A stretch of 64,000 bases of DNA, taken from positions 2,542,001 to 2,606,000 of the forward strand of contig NZ_CP081150.1 in the NCBI RefSeq assembly GCF_019665765.1, written 5' to 3'. Positions 53,081-64,000 of the stretch are shown here, piece by piece. The translations under genes were made by a program, and so were the position numbers. The DNA is from Deefgea tanakiae. Its GTDB lineage: Bacteria; Pseudomonadota; Gammaproteobacteria; Burkholderiales; Chitinibacteraceae. Every line of letters starts with the position of its first letter. The stretch's first letter is position 1. The notes below the pieces were generated by a model, which did no database searches, was not told where the DNA came from, and saw only the letters and a list, made by a program, of their open reading frames with translations.

Positions 53081-53314
53081 TTACAGCCAACCAACACGCC
53101 ATTGCGCGTCATCTTCCAGCGCGCTCCAATGCAGCGTGAAATGCCGCTTACTGAGCACCGCTTCTAGCGTGACCTGCGCGATTTTTTGCGTGTCTAGCGG
53201 ATCGAATTCCACTTTGACGACGATAAAATGCTTCTCACGCTGCTGCGGCACAACGGCGGTCCATTTGGTATTCAGTAATTTTTTCGGATGCCAGCTTCGC
53301 GTTGGGTGCGTCAT
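53081..53314 (-). CDS. TIGR02450-family small protein
   Basis: A 77-residue conserved unknown protein. The N-terminal block MTHPTRSWHPKKLLNTKWTA and the ending TLHWSALEDDAQWRVGWL are diagnostic of the TIGR02450 family, tryptophan-rich small proteins seen in proteobacteria and cyanobacteria. ATG 53314 has GGAG 8 nt upstream; the longer frame to 53362 would overlap the next gene. It is adjacent to the TIGR03643 gene. The function is unknown. Confidence 0.85.
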   Translation of the reverse strand: MTHPTRSWHPKKLLNTKWTAVVPQQREKHFIVVKVEFDPLDTQKIAQVTLEAVLSKRHFTLHWSALEDDAQWRVGWL

Positions 53315-53358
53315 GGGTGGTGCTCCAGTTCGATCTGATGAATCAGCAAAAGTCGGCA

Positions 53359-53613
53359 TCAACGCTTATATTGCCCCGGCGCGTAGGCGCGGGACACGTC
53401 GGGCGCTCGCAGCGCGAGGTGCTTGGTGGTGCGGCCACTGGTTCGTGCGCGCCAAAGCCGAAAGCTGCTGGCTTTGAGTTCACTGCGCATCAAACGAATC
53501 AGCTGCGGCTGATTCAATCCATAGAGTTGTTCAATCGACTCAAAAGAGGTGCGGTCTTCCCACGCCATTTCGATAATACGGGATAAATCAGCGGGGCTAA
53601 AATGTGAGGCCAT
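53359..53613 (-). CDS. TIGR03643-family small protein
   Basis: An 84-residue conserved unknown protein: FSPADLSRIIEMAWEDRTSF, then the helix-turn-helix-like ESIEQLYGLNQPQLIRLMRS, a basic middle (SSFRLWRARTSGR) and KHLALRAP. This matches the TIGR03643 family, often located beside cryptochrome/photolyase-type or TIGR02450 genes. The family lends itself to a DNA- or RNA-binding reading, but no function is established. It is 44 bp upstream of the TIGR02450 gene on the same strand. Confidence 0.85.
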   Translation of the reverse strand: MASHFSPADLSRIIEMAWEDRTSFESIEQLYGLNQPQLIRLMRSELKASSFRLWRARTSGRTTKHLALRAPDVSRAYAPGQYKR

Positions 53614-53706
53614 ATGGCTTATTCCTGTTAATCGTTAAGCTATTCACAGATTGGAGCAGCGGATTCAATCATGCGCAGAGAAAACATCGGCGAAAAAAAC
53701 TGAGAA

Positions 53707-54084
53707 TTAATCATTAAACGTCGGTCGATCAACGCCATATTCAACCAACGTTTCTAGTGAAATCAAATCGAGAATGTTTTCATGTGTGGCGGCGAGGACG
53801 ATTTGCGGGGCGGCCCCCGCTTGCAGCGCTTCAAGCCAGCGCGTGGCACAAAGACACCATTGATCTCCAGATTTCAGACCTGCGAAGCCATATTCTGGCC
53901 GCGGCGTTGATAAATCGTTACCGCGCAGCTTTGAAAAACTCAAAAATTCTGTGGTCAATTTGGCGCAGACAATATGCGAACCAGCATCGCTGTCGTCAGT
54001 ACGACAGCAGCCATCACGGAAAAACCCAGTGAGTGGTTCAAAACTACACGGCTGCAAAGCTTGACCAAGTACATTGAGTTGCAT
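53707..54084 (-). CDS. DUF2237 family protein
   Basis: A 125-residue protein with the DUF2237 pattern: NVLGQALQPCSFEPLTGFFRDGCC, then HIVCAKLTTEFLSFSKLRGNDLSTPRPEYGFAGLKSGDQWCLCATRW read as three conserved blocks (VCAKLT, GNDLSTP, GLKPGDxWCLC-type) and WLEALQAG. Several cysteines (PC, GCC, VC, WCLC) are conserved in the family and may bind metal. The function is unknown. It lies 10 bp after the PhnP-like gene, likely in the same transcript. Confidence 0.88.
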   Translation of the reverse strand: MQLNVLGQALQPCSFEPLTGFFRDGCCRTDDSDAGSHIVCAKLTTEFLSFSKLRGNDLSTPRPEYGFAGLKSGDQWCLCATRWLEALQAGAAPQIVLAATHENILDLISLETLVEYGVDRPTFND

Positions 54085-54094
54085 GGGTATAGTC

Positions 54095-54892
54095 CTATGA
54101 ATTATTTATTGTGATGCTTAGACCATCATACCCAACCTCAATATTCTGAGGCAAAGTTTGGCTGAGCGCGTGATATTCGAGTTCGTGCGTCATATGAATC
54201 AGCACCGTGCGCTTGGCGCCGATCTGAGCTGCGATTTGCAAGGATTGCTCAACCGATAGATGGGTTGGATGCGGTTTGGTGCGTAAACAATCGAGAAACA
54301 GCACGTCTAAATCTTGCAACAGCGCCATACTCGCTTCAGGGATTTCCGATACATCGGTTAGATAGGCCACATTACCAATGCGCCAGCCCAATATCGGCCA
54401 TTTGCCGTGTATGAGTGGTATAGGCTGAATAGTCACATCGCCAACTTGAAACGCCTCGGCATCGACTTCATGAATCGTCAGTACCGGTTTATCCCAAAAC
54501 TCATTCGGTTTCATTAAGGTATACGGAAAGCGTTCACGAATATGGCCTAGCATCAGCCGATTGCCATACACCGGCAGCGCCGCCTTTTGCAGCCAGCAAA
54601 ACGCGCGCAGATCGTCGATGCCATTCAGATGATCGGCGTGTGGATGGGTGTAGAGCACTGCATCCACATGCAGAATTTGCTCACGCAGCGCCTGGCCGCG
54701 CAAGTCGGGGCCGGTATCGATCAAAAAGGTTTTACCGCCCGCCCGCATCACTGCGGATGCACGCGTACGGGTGTTTTTCGGATCGGTCGATACGCAGGTT
54801 GGGCAGTTGCAGCCTAATGCGGGCGAGCCACCGCTCGAACCGACACCGAGCAAAATCGTTTCAACGCAGATCGATGAGGCGGCTCCCAACAT
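54095..54892 (-). CDS. Metallo-beta-lactamase fold hydrolase, PhnP-like
   Basis: Cytoplasmic metal-dependent hydrolase of 265 residues. It has the PhnP-type opening ILLGVGSSGGSPALGCNCPTC with zinc cysteines (CNCPTC), the metal motif THPHADHLNGIDDLRAF near residue 88, LIHGKWPILG and the late histidine in VLIHMTHELEYHAL. PhnP itself is a cyclic phosphodiesterase of phosphonate use, but no phn genes are here. Members of this family beside tatD are common in betaproteobacteria and are likely phosphodiesterases of unknown substrate. The ATG overlaps the tatD stop by 1 base (TAATG). Confidence 0.9.
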   Translation of the reverse strand: MLGAASSICVETILLGVGSSGGSPALGCNCPTCVSTDPKNTRTRASAVMRAGGKTFLIDTGPDLRGQALREQILHVDAVLYTHPHADHLNGIDDLRAFCWLQKAALPVYGNRLMLGHIRERFPYTLMKPNEFWDKPVLTIHEVDAEAFQVGDVTIQPIPLIHGKWPILGWRIGNVAYLTDVSEIPEASMALLQDLDVLFLDCLRTKPHPTHLSVEQSLQIAAQIGAKRTVLIHMTHELEYHALSQTLPQNIEVGYDGLSITINNS

Positions 54893-55671
54893 TAACTTGC
54901 ACTCGCTCGGTGAAACAGTTTAAAGAAATTCTCTGTCGTTGCCGCGGCGACGTCTTCGAGCGGGATATTTTTCAGTTCAGCAATATGCTCAGCGACGTGC
55001 CGCACCCATGCTGGCTGATTTTGCTTGCCGCGATGTGGCATTGGCGCGAGGTAAGGCGAATCAGTTTCAATCAACAGGCGGTCGAGCGGCATTTTGTAGG
55101 CGACGTCTTTAAGCTCACTGGCTTTTTTAAAGGTGACAATCCCTGAGAGCGAAATGTAAAAGCCAAGTTCCATTGCCTGCTGAGCAACTTCCCAACTTTC
55201 AGTAAAGCAGTGCATCACGCCGCCGACTTCATTGGCCTTTTCTTCGCGCATGATACGGATGGTGTCTTCACTGGAAGCGCGGGTATGGATAATCAAAGGC
55301 AAACCCGTTTCGCGAGCGGCACGAATATGCGTGCGAAAACGTTCACGCTGCCATTCCAGATCGCCAGTGAGACGGAAATAATCCAAGCCCGTTTCGCCAA
55401 TCGCGACAACTTTTGGCGATTGGGCTAGCTCGACCAATTGGGCGACGGTCGGCTCTGGCGTGTCTTCGTAATCAGGATGCACGCCAACGGAGGCAAAAAT
55501 ATTGCCATGCTGTTGCGCCAATGCCAGTATGCTTGGTAATTCCGGCAAATTCACCGCAACGCACAGCGCATGACTCACCTGATTGGCGTCCATATTGGCT
55601 AAAAGCTCGGGCATCTGAGCGGCAAGGTCAGGGAAATTAATATGGCAATGCGAATCAACAAACTTCATCAT
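54892..55671 (-). CDS. tatD: TatD-family metal-dependent DNase
   Basis: Two-metal hydrolase of 259 residues (DNase/3'-5' exonuclease family). Metal ligands are visible in DSHCHINFPDL near residue 6, ASVGVHPDYED near 62, AIGETGLDYFR near 90, IIHTRASSEDT near 128, VMHCFTES near 153 and ETDSPYLAPMPHRGKQNQP near 203. The start MMKFVDSHCH has two ATGs. It belongs to the conserved tmk-holB-pilZ-tatD neighbourhood. Several paralogues are usual, so the exact subtype (YcfH/TatD) is uncertain. Confidence 0.93.
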   Translation of the reverse strand: MMKFVDSHCHINFPDLAAQMPELLANMDANQVSHALCVAVNLPELPSILALAQQHGNIFASVGVHPDYEDTPEPTVAQLVELAQSPKVVAIGETGLDYFRLTGDLEWQRERFRTHIRAARETGLPLIIHTRASSEDTIRIMREEKANEVGGVMHCFTESWEVAQQAMELGFYISLSGIVTFKKASELKDVAYKMPLDRLLIETDSPYLAPMPHRGKQNQPAWVRHVAEHIAELKNIPLEDVAAATTENFFKLFHRASAS

Positions 55672-55754
55672 TTTTCTTCATTCAATAAAAAAGCCGCACC
55701 TGACTTAGGTACGGCTTGAATCATAACGTAAACGGCGTTAATTAAGTATTCGTG

Positions 55755-55837
55755 CAAAAGTTTTATGGCAAGGCATCGACGCCGAAGGCAGTACATCGAG
55801 TACGAAGAGGCAAGACAACGCAGCCCGAGAAACTTTG
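55755..55837. repeat. Dispersed repeat type III, copy 2
   Basis: An 83-bp element bounded by CAAAAGT and ACTTTG, with the centre GTACATCGAGTAC, closely similar to 43613-43696. It fills the gap between the PilZ and tatD genes. Confidence 0.75.
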
Positions 55838-55846
55838 CTGATCAAC

Positions 55847-56215
55847 TTACATAGTATGTGTAGTGCGGCCTGACTGTAGATAACCACCCAGCAAGTTTTC
55901 GATTTTTACCCGCGCCATATTGCCTGCTTCATTTGCGGAAAACTGCACGCCAATTCCTTGCTGATGATTATTATGCGCACCCGGTGGTGTCACCCAAACA
56001 ACATTGCCCGACACCGCAATCCGCGCCGGATCATCGAGCAAAGCCAATAGCATAAAGACCTCGTCGCCCAAGCTATAAACCTTATTGGTTGGAATAAAAA
56101 TTCCACCACCTTTAATAAACGGCATATACGACGCGTAGAGCGCAGCTTTTTCTTTAATATTTAAAGACAACACACCTGGCCGAGAGGCGGGAGCTTGAAC
56201 CGTATCTTCACTCAT
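55847..56215 (-). CDS. pilZ: PilZ domain protein
   Basis: A 122-residue single PilZ domain protein of the type-IV-pilus PilZ kind. It shows LSLNIKEKAALYASYMPFIKGGGIF, IPTNKVYSLGDEVFMLLALLDD, VWVTPPGAHNNHQQGIGVQF and the C-terminal IENLLGGYLQSGRTTHTM. The RxxxR c-di-GMP motif of canonical PilZ domains is lacking, as in P. aeruginosa PilZ, which needs no c-di-GMP but binds the pilus ATPase PilB. The start overlaps the holB stop by 4 bp (ATGA). This position after holB is conserved. Confidence 0.92.
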   Translation of the reverse strand: MSEDTVQAPASRPGVLSLNIKEKAALYASYMPFIKGGGIFIPTNKVYSLGDEVFMLLALLDDPARIAVSGNVVWVTPPGAHNNHQQGIGVQFSANEAGNMARVKIENLLGGYLQSGRTTHTM

Positions 56216-57249
56216 ACTTTTCCTTGACGACCTTTTCCACGTAATGCATCCACATAGGCAAACAGCAAACTTTCAAATACTAAACGCTGATTGAGGGGAT
56301 GACGCGATAATTTTTGAGCTTCGGTGAGTTGATTCACATACTGCATTAAAAAAGGCGCGCGCGGTGCTAGCCGTCCTAATGCGTCTTTCCAATCTGGATA
56401 ATAACGAATTTTCTGCGCCAAGCCCAAGCTAATCAAATCATAAATCCACTTTTGTAGCCATGCGATCACTAAATCGGTATCGAGCTTCGCTTTATCTAAT
56501 TCGGCACTTAATTTAAGTACATCCAAGGTCGCGGGCTCAGCAATATGCTCCAGAAAATTTTGCCGCACAGGCAACCATTCTGCGGCCGCATCATCCATCG
56601 CCGCCAAAGGTGCGCCGCCTGTATGCGCTAGATGCAAAGTGGGATTAACCACGCCATGCGCATTGAGCCACTGCATCGCAATATGCGGCTCAGGCAAAGC
56701 CAAAGGGAACACTCGACAGCGGCTACGAATCGTAGGTAACAAGCGACGCCAATGATCAGCGACCAAAATAAATACCGCACCAGCAGGTGGTTCTTCTAAG
56801 GTTTTCAAAAATGCATTCGCTGCGGCGACATTCATCGTGTCGGCCGGTACCACCAACGTTACCCGTAGACTACGCCGATGCGCCGATAAATTAACAAAAT
56901 CAGCCAAACCACGCACATCTTCCACACGGATGATTTCAGACTTTTTCTTAGCTTTTTTGCTGTCCGCTTCGTCGGGACGCTCATCCTCGGCATCTTCTGG
57001 TTGCAACACACGAAAATCCGGATGATTTCCCGCTAAATACCAACGGCAACCATCACAAACACCGCAGGGCACGGTCGATTTTTGGGTATCTTCGCACAGT
57101 AAAAATTGGGCCAAATACTCAGCAAAGACGCGCTTTCCAATTCCAGGCTCACCCGTGATAAGCAGCGCATGAGGTAGTCGATCGCGTTCACGCAACAAGT
57201 CTTGCCATGCTTGCTGAAGCCAAGGATACAAAGACGATTCCTTATTCAT
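56212..57249 (-). CDS. holB: DNA polymerase III subunit delta prime
   Basis: Clamp-loader subunit of the replicative polymerase, 345 residues. It has the (degenerate) P-loop [20 protein letters not shown] near residue 30, four zinc cysteines in [21 protein letters not shown] (three in CGVCDGC), the delta-prime SRC motif in [19 protein letters not shown] near 165, and a helical C-terminal domain. An inserted lysine/aspartate-rich loop (near 88-103, [17 protein letters not shown]) is present. ATG 57249 overlaps the tmk stop by 8 bp, so the start is well supported; the longer frame to 57306 is inside tmk. Confidence 0.95.
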   Translation of the reverse strand: MNKESSLYPWLQQAWQDLLRERDRLPHALLITGEPGIGKRVFAEYLAQFLLCEDTQKSTVPCGVCDGCRWYLAGNHPDFRVLQPEDAEDERPDEADSKKAKKKSEIIRVEDVRGLADFVNLSAHRRSLRVTLVVPADTMNVAAANAFLKTLEEPPAGAVFILVADHWRRLLPTIRSRCRVFPLALPEPHIAMQWLNAHGVVNPTLHLAHTGGAPLAAMDDAAAEWLPVRQNFLEHIAEPATLDVLKLSAELDKAKLDTDLVIAWLQKWIYDLISLGLAQKIRYYPDWKDALGRLAPRAPFLMQYVNQLTEAQKLSRHPLNQRLVFESLLFAYVDALRGKGRQGKV

Positions 57250-57874
57250 AGTCTGCAAAAATTTCAGCAAGCTCAGACTGAATTTCAGCCAAGGAGCGAT
57301 TGGCATTGATCACGCGAATTCGCTGTGGATTTTGTTCTGCTCGCTCCAGATAGGCAGCGCGAACTCGCGCATGAAAATCTTGTTGCTCAGATTCAAAACG
57401 ATCTAGCACGCGACTATCTGCCATTCTTGCTTGGCTCACCTCGAGCGGTACATCAAAAATCAGGGTTAAATCAGGCTCGAGCAATCGACCATTGCGCAGC
57501 TGAACCCATTGCTCCAAGGCAGAAAACTTAGCCTTATCTAAGCCACGGCCACCACATTGATAAGCGTAGGTCGCATCAGAAAAACGATCACACAAAACCC
57601 AGTCTCCGCGCGACAAGGCTGGCTCGATGACTTGCGCTAAGTGTTCGGCACGTGACGCAAACATCAACAATGCTTCAGTTTCTAATGACATCGCATCATT
57701 CAGTAGCAAGGCACGCAGCTTTTCCCCCAAATCAGTACCACCCGGTTCACGCGACTGAACCAATGAGATCCCTTTTTTAAGGAAATAATCAGTCAACCAA
57801 ACTAGATGTGTGCTTTTACCAGCACCATCAATTCCTTCCACTGAAATAAACCGACCACAAGAGGGACTTGTCAT
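57242..57874 (-). CDS. tmk: Thymidylate kinase
   Basis: Phosphorylates dTMP to dTDP. The 210-residue enzyme has the P-loop [16 protein letters not shown] near residue 9, the DR motif in [20 protein letters not shown] near 92, the lid region [21 protein letters not shown] near 145 and a typical C-terminus. It heads the tmk-holB-pilZ cluster and is 200 bp from the end of the rRNA operon. Confidence 0.96.
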   Translation of the reverse strand: MTSPSCGRFISVEGIDGAGKSTHLVWLTDYFLKKGISLVQSREPGGTDLGEKLRALLLNDAMSLETEALLMFASRAEHLAQVIEPALSRGDWVLCDRFSDATYAYQCGGRGLDKAKFSALEQWVQLRNGRLLEPDLTLIFDVPLEVSQARMADSRVLDRFESEQQDFHARVRAAYLERAEQNPQRIRVINANRSLAEIQSELAEIFADYE

Positions 57875-58027
57875 GAATTAAAACCGAAACCAAATAAATA
57901 AGTAGATGAATTGTCGCACATGCAAGTGAATCAAGTGAACCTATTCAGACACTACAGGGTATATCGCTACAGCTAATAATCTCAAAAGGCTAGCCAGCTA
58001 TACTTCACTATAAACATAGCGGACAGC

Positions 58028-58060
58028 AAAAAGCCCGACTCTTTCGAATCGGGCTCTTCT
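58028..58060 (-). terminator. Rho-independent terminator of the rRNA operon
   Basis: On the minus strand AGCCCGATTCG pairs with CGAGTCGGGCT-type complement (AGCCCGA/TCGGGCT) and is followed by TTTTT. It lies 10 bp beyond 5S rRNA. Confidence 0.85.
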
Positions 58061-58068
58061 TTAGGGAA

Positions 58069-58183
58069 GTCTGGCAATGACCTACTTTCACACGGGCAAT
58101 CCGCACTATCATCGGCGCTGAGGTGTTTCACTGTCCTGTTCGGGATGGGAAGGAGTGGGACCACCTCGCTATGGTCGCCAGAC
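58069..58183 (-). rRNA. rrf: 5S ribosomal RNA
   Basis: About 115 nt. On the minus strand it begins GTCTGGCGACCATAGCGAGG and ends ATTGCCAGAC, with the complementary terminal helix TCTGGC/GCCAGA and the conserved CCCATCCCGAAC block near position 35. It is the last gene of the operon, followed by a terminator. Confidence 0.93.
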
Positions 58184-58418
58184 ATTAAACTGTCTGGTGC
58201 GGTGAGTTTTCTCACCACACTTTGAATTATCGCATTCAGCTGCACTATTTCTAGTAACACGCCTACAGCGCTAACTCATCAAATCAATAGAAGAAGTAAT
58301 TATACTACACTTTCCAACCACACTGTTTCAGTATTTATCTTTCGTATCATGCACTTACGTACACTCTACTTTCTTTGGGTTGACTATATCTTCGTCGCCT
58401 ACGCGCTTCAGGTTATAG
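58184..58418 (-). other. 23S-5S internal transcribed spacer
   Basis: About 235 bases of spacer, with no tRNA visible. Its 23S-proximal end (58405-58425) forms the 23S processing stem with 61301-61325. Confidence 0.6.
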
Positions 58419-61310
<2,892 letters not shown>

Positions 61311-61697
61311 ATAACCTCAAACACGTAAACGTATTTCAAGTTACTGAAATCGTATTTGCGACTTGCAAGTGAGTTCTCATTTCACTTGCGGTTCAGTTCC
61401 ACTGGCATGAGACCAGCACAACTGAACAGATACAATCAACCCAATATATTTACTTTGAAATCAAATTTAGCCATCACTGCAAGCAGCAACTTTTAAATCT
61501 AATTCCATTACAATGTTTATTGGAATTAATTACTTCTTCTATTTTGTTAAAGATCGATATTTCTACAATCAATTATTTATATCTAAATATAAACAGCCGA
61601 TTGGTCTAATTTTAGAAACCAGAATAAAATACACTGCACAATACATCGTGCAATCCATAGAATTCTATTTTCTACTAGTAGTTACAGACCAAACTAA
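61311..61697 (-). other. tRNA-Ala to 23S spacer with boxA
   Basis: A 387-base AT-rich spacer with no gene. It carries a boxA-like antitermination site (61543-61556) and, next to 23S, the leader arm of the 23S processing stem (61301-61325, AGGTTATAGGATCAAGC). Confidence 0.6.
61543..61556 (-). promoter_or_regulatory. boxA antitermination site in the 16S-23S spacer
   Basis: On the minus strand CGATCTTTAACAAA, nearly identical to the leader boxA at 63637-63650. It would load the Nus factors before 23S transcription. Confidence 0.65.
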
Positions 61698-61773
61698 TGG
61701 TGGAGGCTAACGGACTCGAACCGTTCACCCCCTGCTTGCAAAGCAGGTGCTCTACCAGATGAGCTAAGCCCCC
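61698..61773 (-). tRNA. alaT: tRNA-Ala (anticodon TGC)
   Basis: 76 nt with CCA encoded. Minus strand: acceptor GGGGGCT pairs with AGCCTCC, D arm GCTCATCTGGTAGAGC, anticodon arm CTGCTTTGCAAGCAG with anticodon TGC, T arm with GGTTCGAGTCC. It lies 8 bp after tRNA-Ile in the operon. Confidence 0.97.
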
Positions 61774-61781
61774 AACTAAGG

Positions 61782-61858
61782 TGGTGGGTCAGATAGGAAT
61801 CGAACCTATGACCCCCGCGTTATCAACACGGTGCTCTAACCAACTGAGCTACTGACCC
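61782..61858 (-). tRNA. ileT: tRNA-Ile (anticodon GAT)
   Basis: 77 nt with CCA encoded. Minus strand: acceptor GGGTCAG pairs with CTGACCC, D arm GCTCAGTTGGTTAGAGC, anticodon loop TTGATAA with anticodon GAT, T arm with GGTTCGATTCC. It is the first tRNA after 16S rRNA. Confidence 0.97.
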
Positions 61859-61913
61859 ATATCGTTGTCTTTTCAATTCAGATTATTCATCTCAATCAAT
61901 CCGACATTCTTCA

Positions 61914-61949
61914 AATCTACAGCCGATGAGTGTGAGTACTTAATTTGTT
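61914..61949 (-). other. 16S processing stem, trailer arm
   Basis: The ACAGCCGATGAGTGTGAGT arm here is the inverse complement of the leader arm at 63606-63637 over about 29 positions with two mismatches. Pairing loops out 16S rRNA for RNase III. Confidence 0.75.
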
Positions 61950-61961
61950 CGTCTTTCTCTT

Positions 61962-63498
<1,537 letters not shown>

Positions 63499-63605
63499 TC
63501 TCTGTGCTAATTTTGTACTACTTGGCTTGCGCTCAAAACTTAAAGCGCCTCGATGTAAACATCGAGTTATTTCTCATTTGTGAATGCAAGCACTTGTTTG
63601 ACTTG

Positions 63606-63637
63606 CAAATCAAGCACTCACACTCATCGGCTGTATT
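63606..63637 (-). other. 16S processing stem, leader arm
   Basis: Pairs with 61914-61949 to form the RNase III stem around 16S rRNA. Confidence 0.75.
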
Positions 63638-63650
63638 TTGTTAAAGATCA
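63637..63650 (-). promoter_or_regulatory. boxA antitermination site in the rrn leader
   Basis: TGATCTTTAACAAA on the minus strand, matching the rrn boxA consensus TGCTCTTTAACAA except one base. Confidence 0.75.
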
Positions 63651-63720
63651 GTGGCTTAGACACCGAAACTTGCTTTAGAACCGCTTGTTTCGTTTGCTGT
63701 GTCAGCAGCAGAGAGGCCGA

Positions 63721-63749
63721 ACTATACCCACGCCCCGCAGACACGTCAA
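63721..63749 (-). promoter_or_regulatory. rrn P1-type promoter
   Basis: On the minus strand TTGACG (63744-63749) and TATAGT (63721-63726) are exactly 17 bp apart, followed by the GC-rich discriminator TCGGCC typical of stringently controlled rRNA promoters. It is about 220 bp before mature 16S. Confidence 0.8.
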
Positions 63750-63843
63750 CACCTATCGGCAAAGAAAATCCAAGCAAGGCGATAAGCCATTGATTTACAT
63801 AGAAACAAACTTCACATGAAACTGAAGTAAAACTACAAAAGCA

Positions 63844-63865
63844 AAAGGGCGCTAACGCGCCCTTT
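63844..63865 (-). terminator. Terminator of the gene at the right edge
   Basis: AAAGGGCGC and GCGCCCTTT pair around a 4-nt loop; on the minus strand TTTTGCTTTT follows. It isolates the next gene from the rRNA promoter. Confidence 0.85.
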
Positions 63866-63890
63866 GGGGTAAACCTGCTCTAAATCCTAA

Positions 63891-64000
63891 TTACTTGCTC
63901 GATTTTGCGTTTAAAAGCGCCAACATTTTGGCAGCTAAGCCCGAATGTTCCTTTTTAATATCGGCTGGCGGCTCGTATTTAGCAGAAAGACGACCACTAA
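63891..64000 (-). CDS. C-terminal fragment of an unidentified protein
   Basis: Only the last 36 codons are inside the window. The tail reads SGRLSAKYEPPADIKKE then HSGLAAKMLALLNAKSSK and a TAA stop at 63891-63893. It is lysine- and alanine-rich and ends 25 bp before a strong terminator, which supports a real gene. I cannot assign a family from this fragment. Confidence 0.6.
   Translation of the reverse strand, partial: SGRLSAKYEPPADIKKEHSGLAAKMLALLNAKSSK

Larger units (their letters stand above)
63499..63890 (-). promoter_or_regulatory. rRNA leader and promoter region
   Basis: This 392-base gap has no gene. From right to left it holds a terminator for the next gene (63844-63865), the rrn promoter (63721-63749), boxA (63637-63650) and the 16S processing arm (63606-63637). 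The rest (63500-63600) is leader RNA with no structure I can name. Confidence 0.7.

Noticed and set aside
54095-54892. Phosphonate degradation locus based on the PhnP-like protein
   Set aside because: No other phn genes are nearby and such stand-alone homologues next to tatD are common.

Overview
The window looks like chromosomal DNA of a betaproteobacterium of the order Neisseriales, probably Chitinibacteraceae (Deefgea or Chitinibacter relatives). This is inferred from protein style, gene neighbourhoods (grpE-dnaK-dnaJ, tmk-holB-pilZ-tatD, DUF971-ubiE-ubiJ-ubiB) and the rRNA operon layout. No database search was possible. Most of the window is ordinary core genome; there is no CRISPR array, prophage or insertion sequence.

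Layout. 1-3.5 kb: ubiquinone genes ubiB (cut by the window edge), ubiJ and ubiE, with a DUF971 gene, all on the minus strand. 3.7-7.1 kb: phoB-phoR and transaldolase. 7.2-13.9 kb: a tripartite RND efflux operon (pump, adaptor, outer-membrane lipoprotein) divergent from a TetR repressor, with a perfect operator between them. 13.9-17.6 kb: a small orphan gene, a membrane Ser/Thr kinase and glutamine-dependent NAD synthetase. 17.8-26.4 kb: three cyclic-di-GMP-type proteins (EAL-CBS-GGDEF, REC with degenerate GGDEF, Cache-HAMP-GAF-HD-GYP), interleaved with an orphan gene, rpsT and murJ. 26.6-27.8 kb: aromatic aminotransferase. 28.0-31.9 kb: the heat-shock operon with two sigma32-like promoters and an attenuator before dnaJ. 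32.3-35.2 kb: the glyoxylate shunt (aceA, aceB). 35.4-43.6 kb: a GST and a glucose-type ABC importer next to a sensor kinase/FixJ-type regulator pair. 43.8-46.3 kb: pepD and a divergent rquA (rhodoquinone biosynthesis). 46.4-49.0 kb: a repeat-rich accessory stretch with a periplasmic binding protein and an AT-rich DUF2971 gene. 49.1-57.9 kb: a CNNM/CorC protein, a pseudouridine synthase, a ParE/ParD-like toxin-antitoxin pair, small conserved unknowns, a PhnP-like hydrolase, then tatD, pilZ, holB and tmk. 58.0-63.8 kb: a complete rRNA operon on the minus strand (16S-tRNA-Ile-tRNA-Ala-23S-5S) with its promoter, boxA sites and processing stems. A fragment of one more gene closes the window.

How it fits together. 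The ubi genes make ubiquinone, and rquA would convert part of it to rhodoquinone for low-oxygen, fumarate-type respiration. The ABC importer and the glyoxylate shunt carry a common 24-bp inverted-repeat motif upstream, which suggests one carbon-source regulator for both.

The most unusual content is not a gene. At least eleven copies of a 45-55 bp palindrome (outer arms GTATTGC/GCAATAC, inner arms TAGCCATT/AATGGCTA) lie between genes, some overlapping the stop codon of the preceding gene. Three copies of a second hairpin element (13-14 bp stem, 6-nt loop) and three copies of an 84-125 bp element with AAAAGT/ACTTTT ends add to this. Start codons were adjusted where a Shine-Dalgarno (SD) sequence favours an internal ATG.
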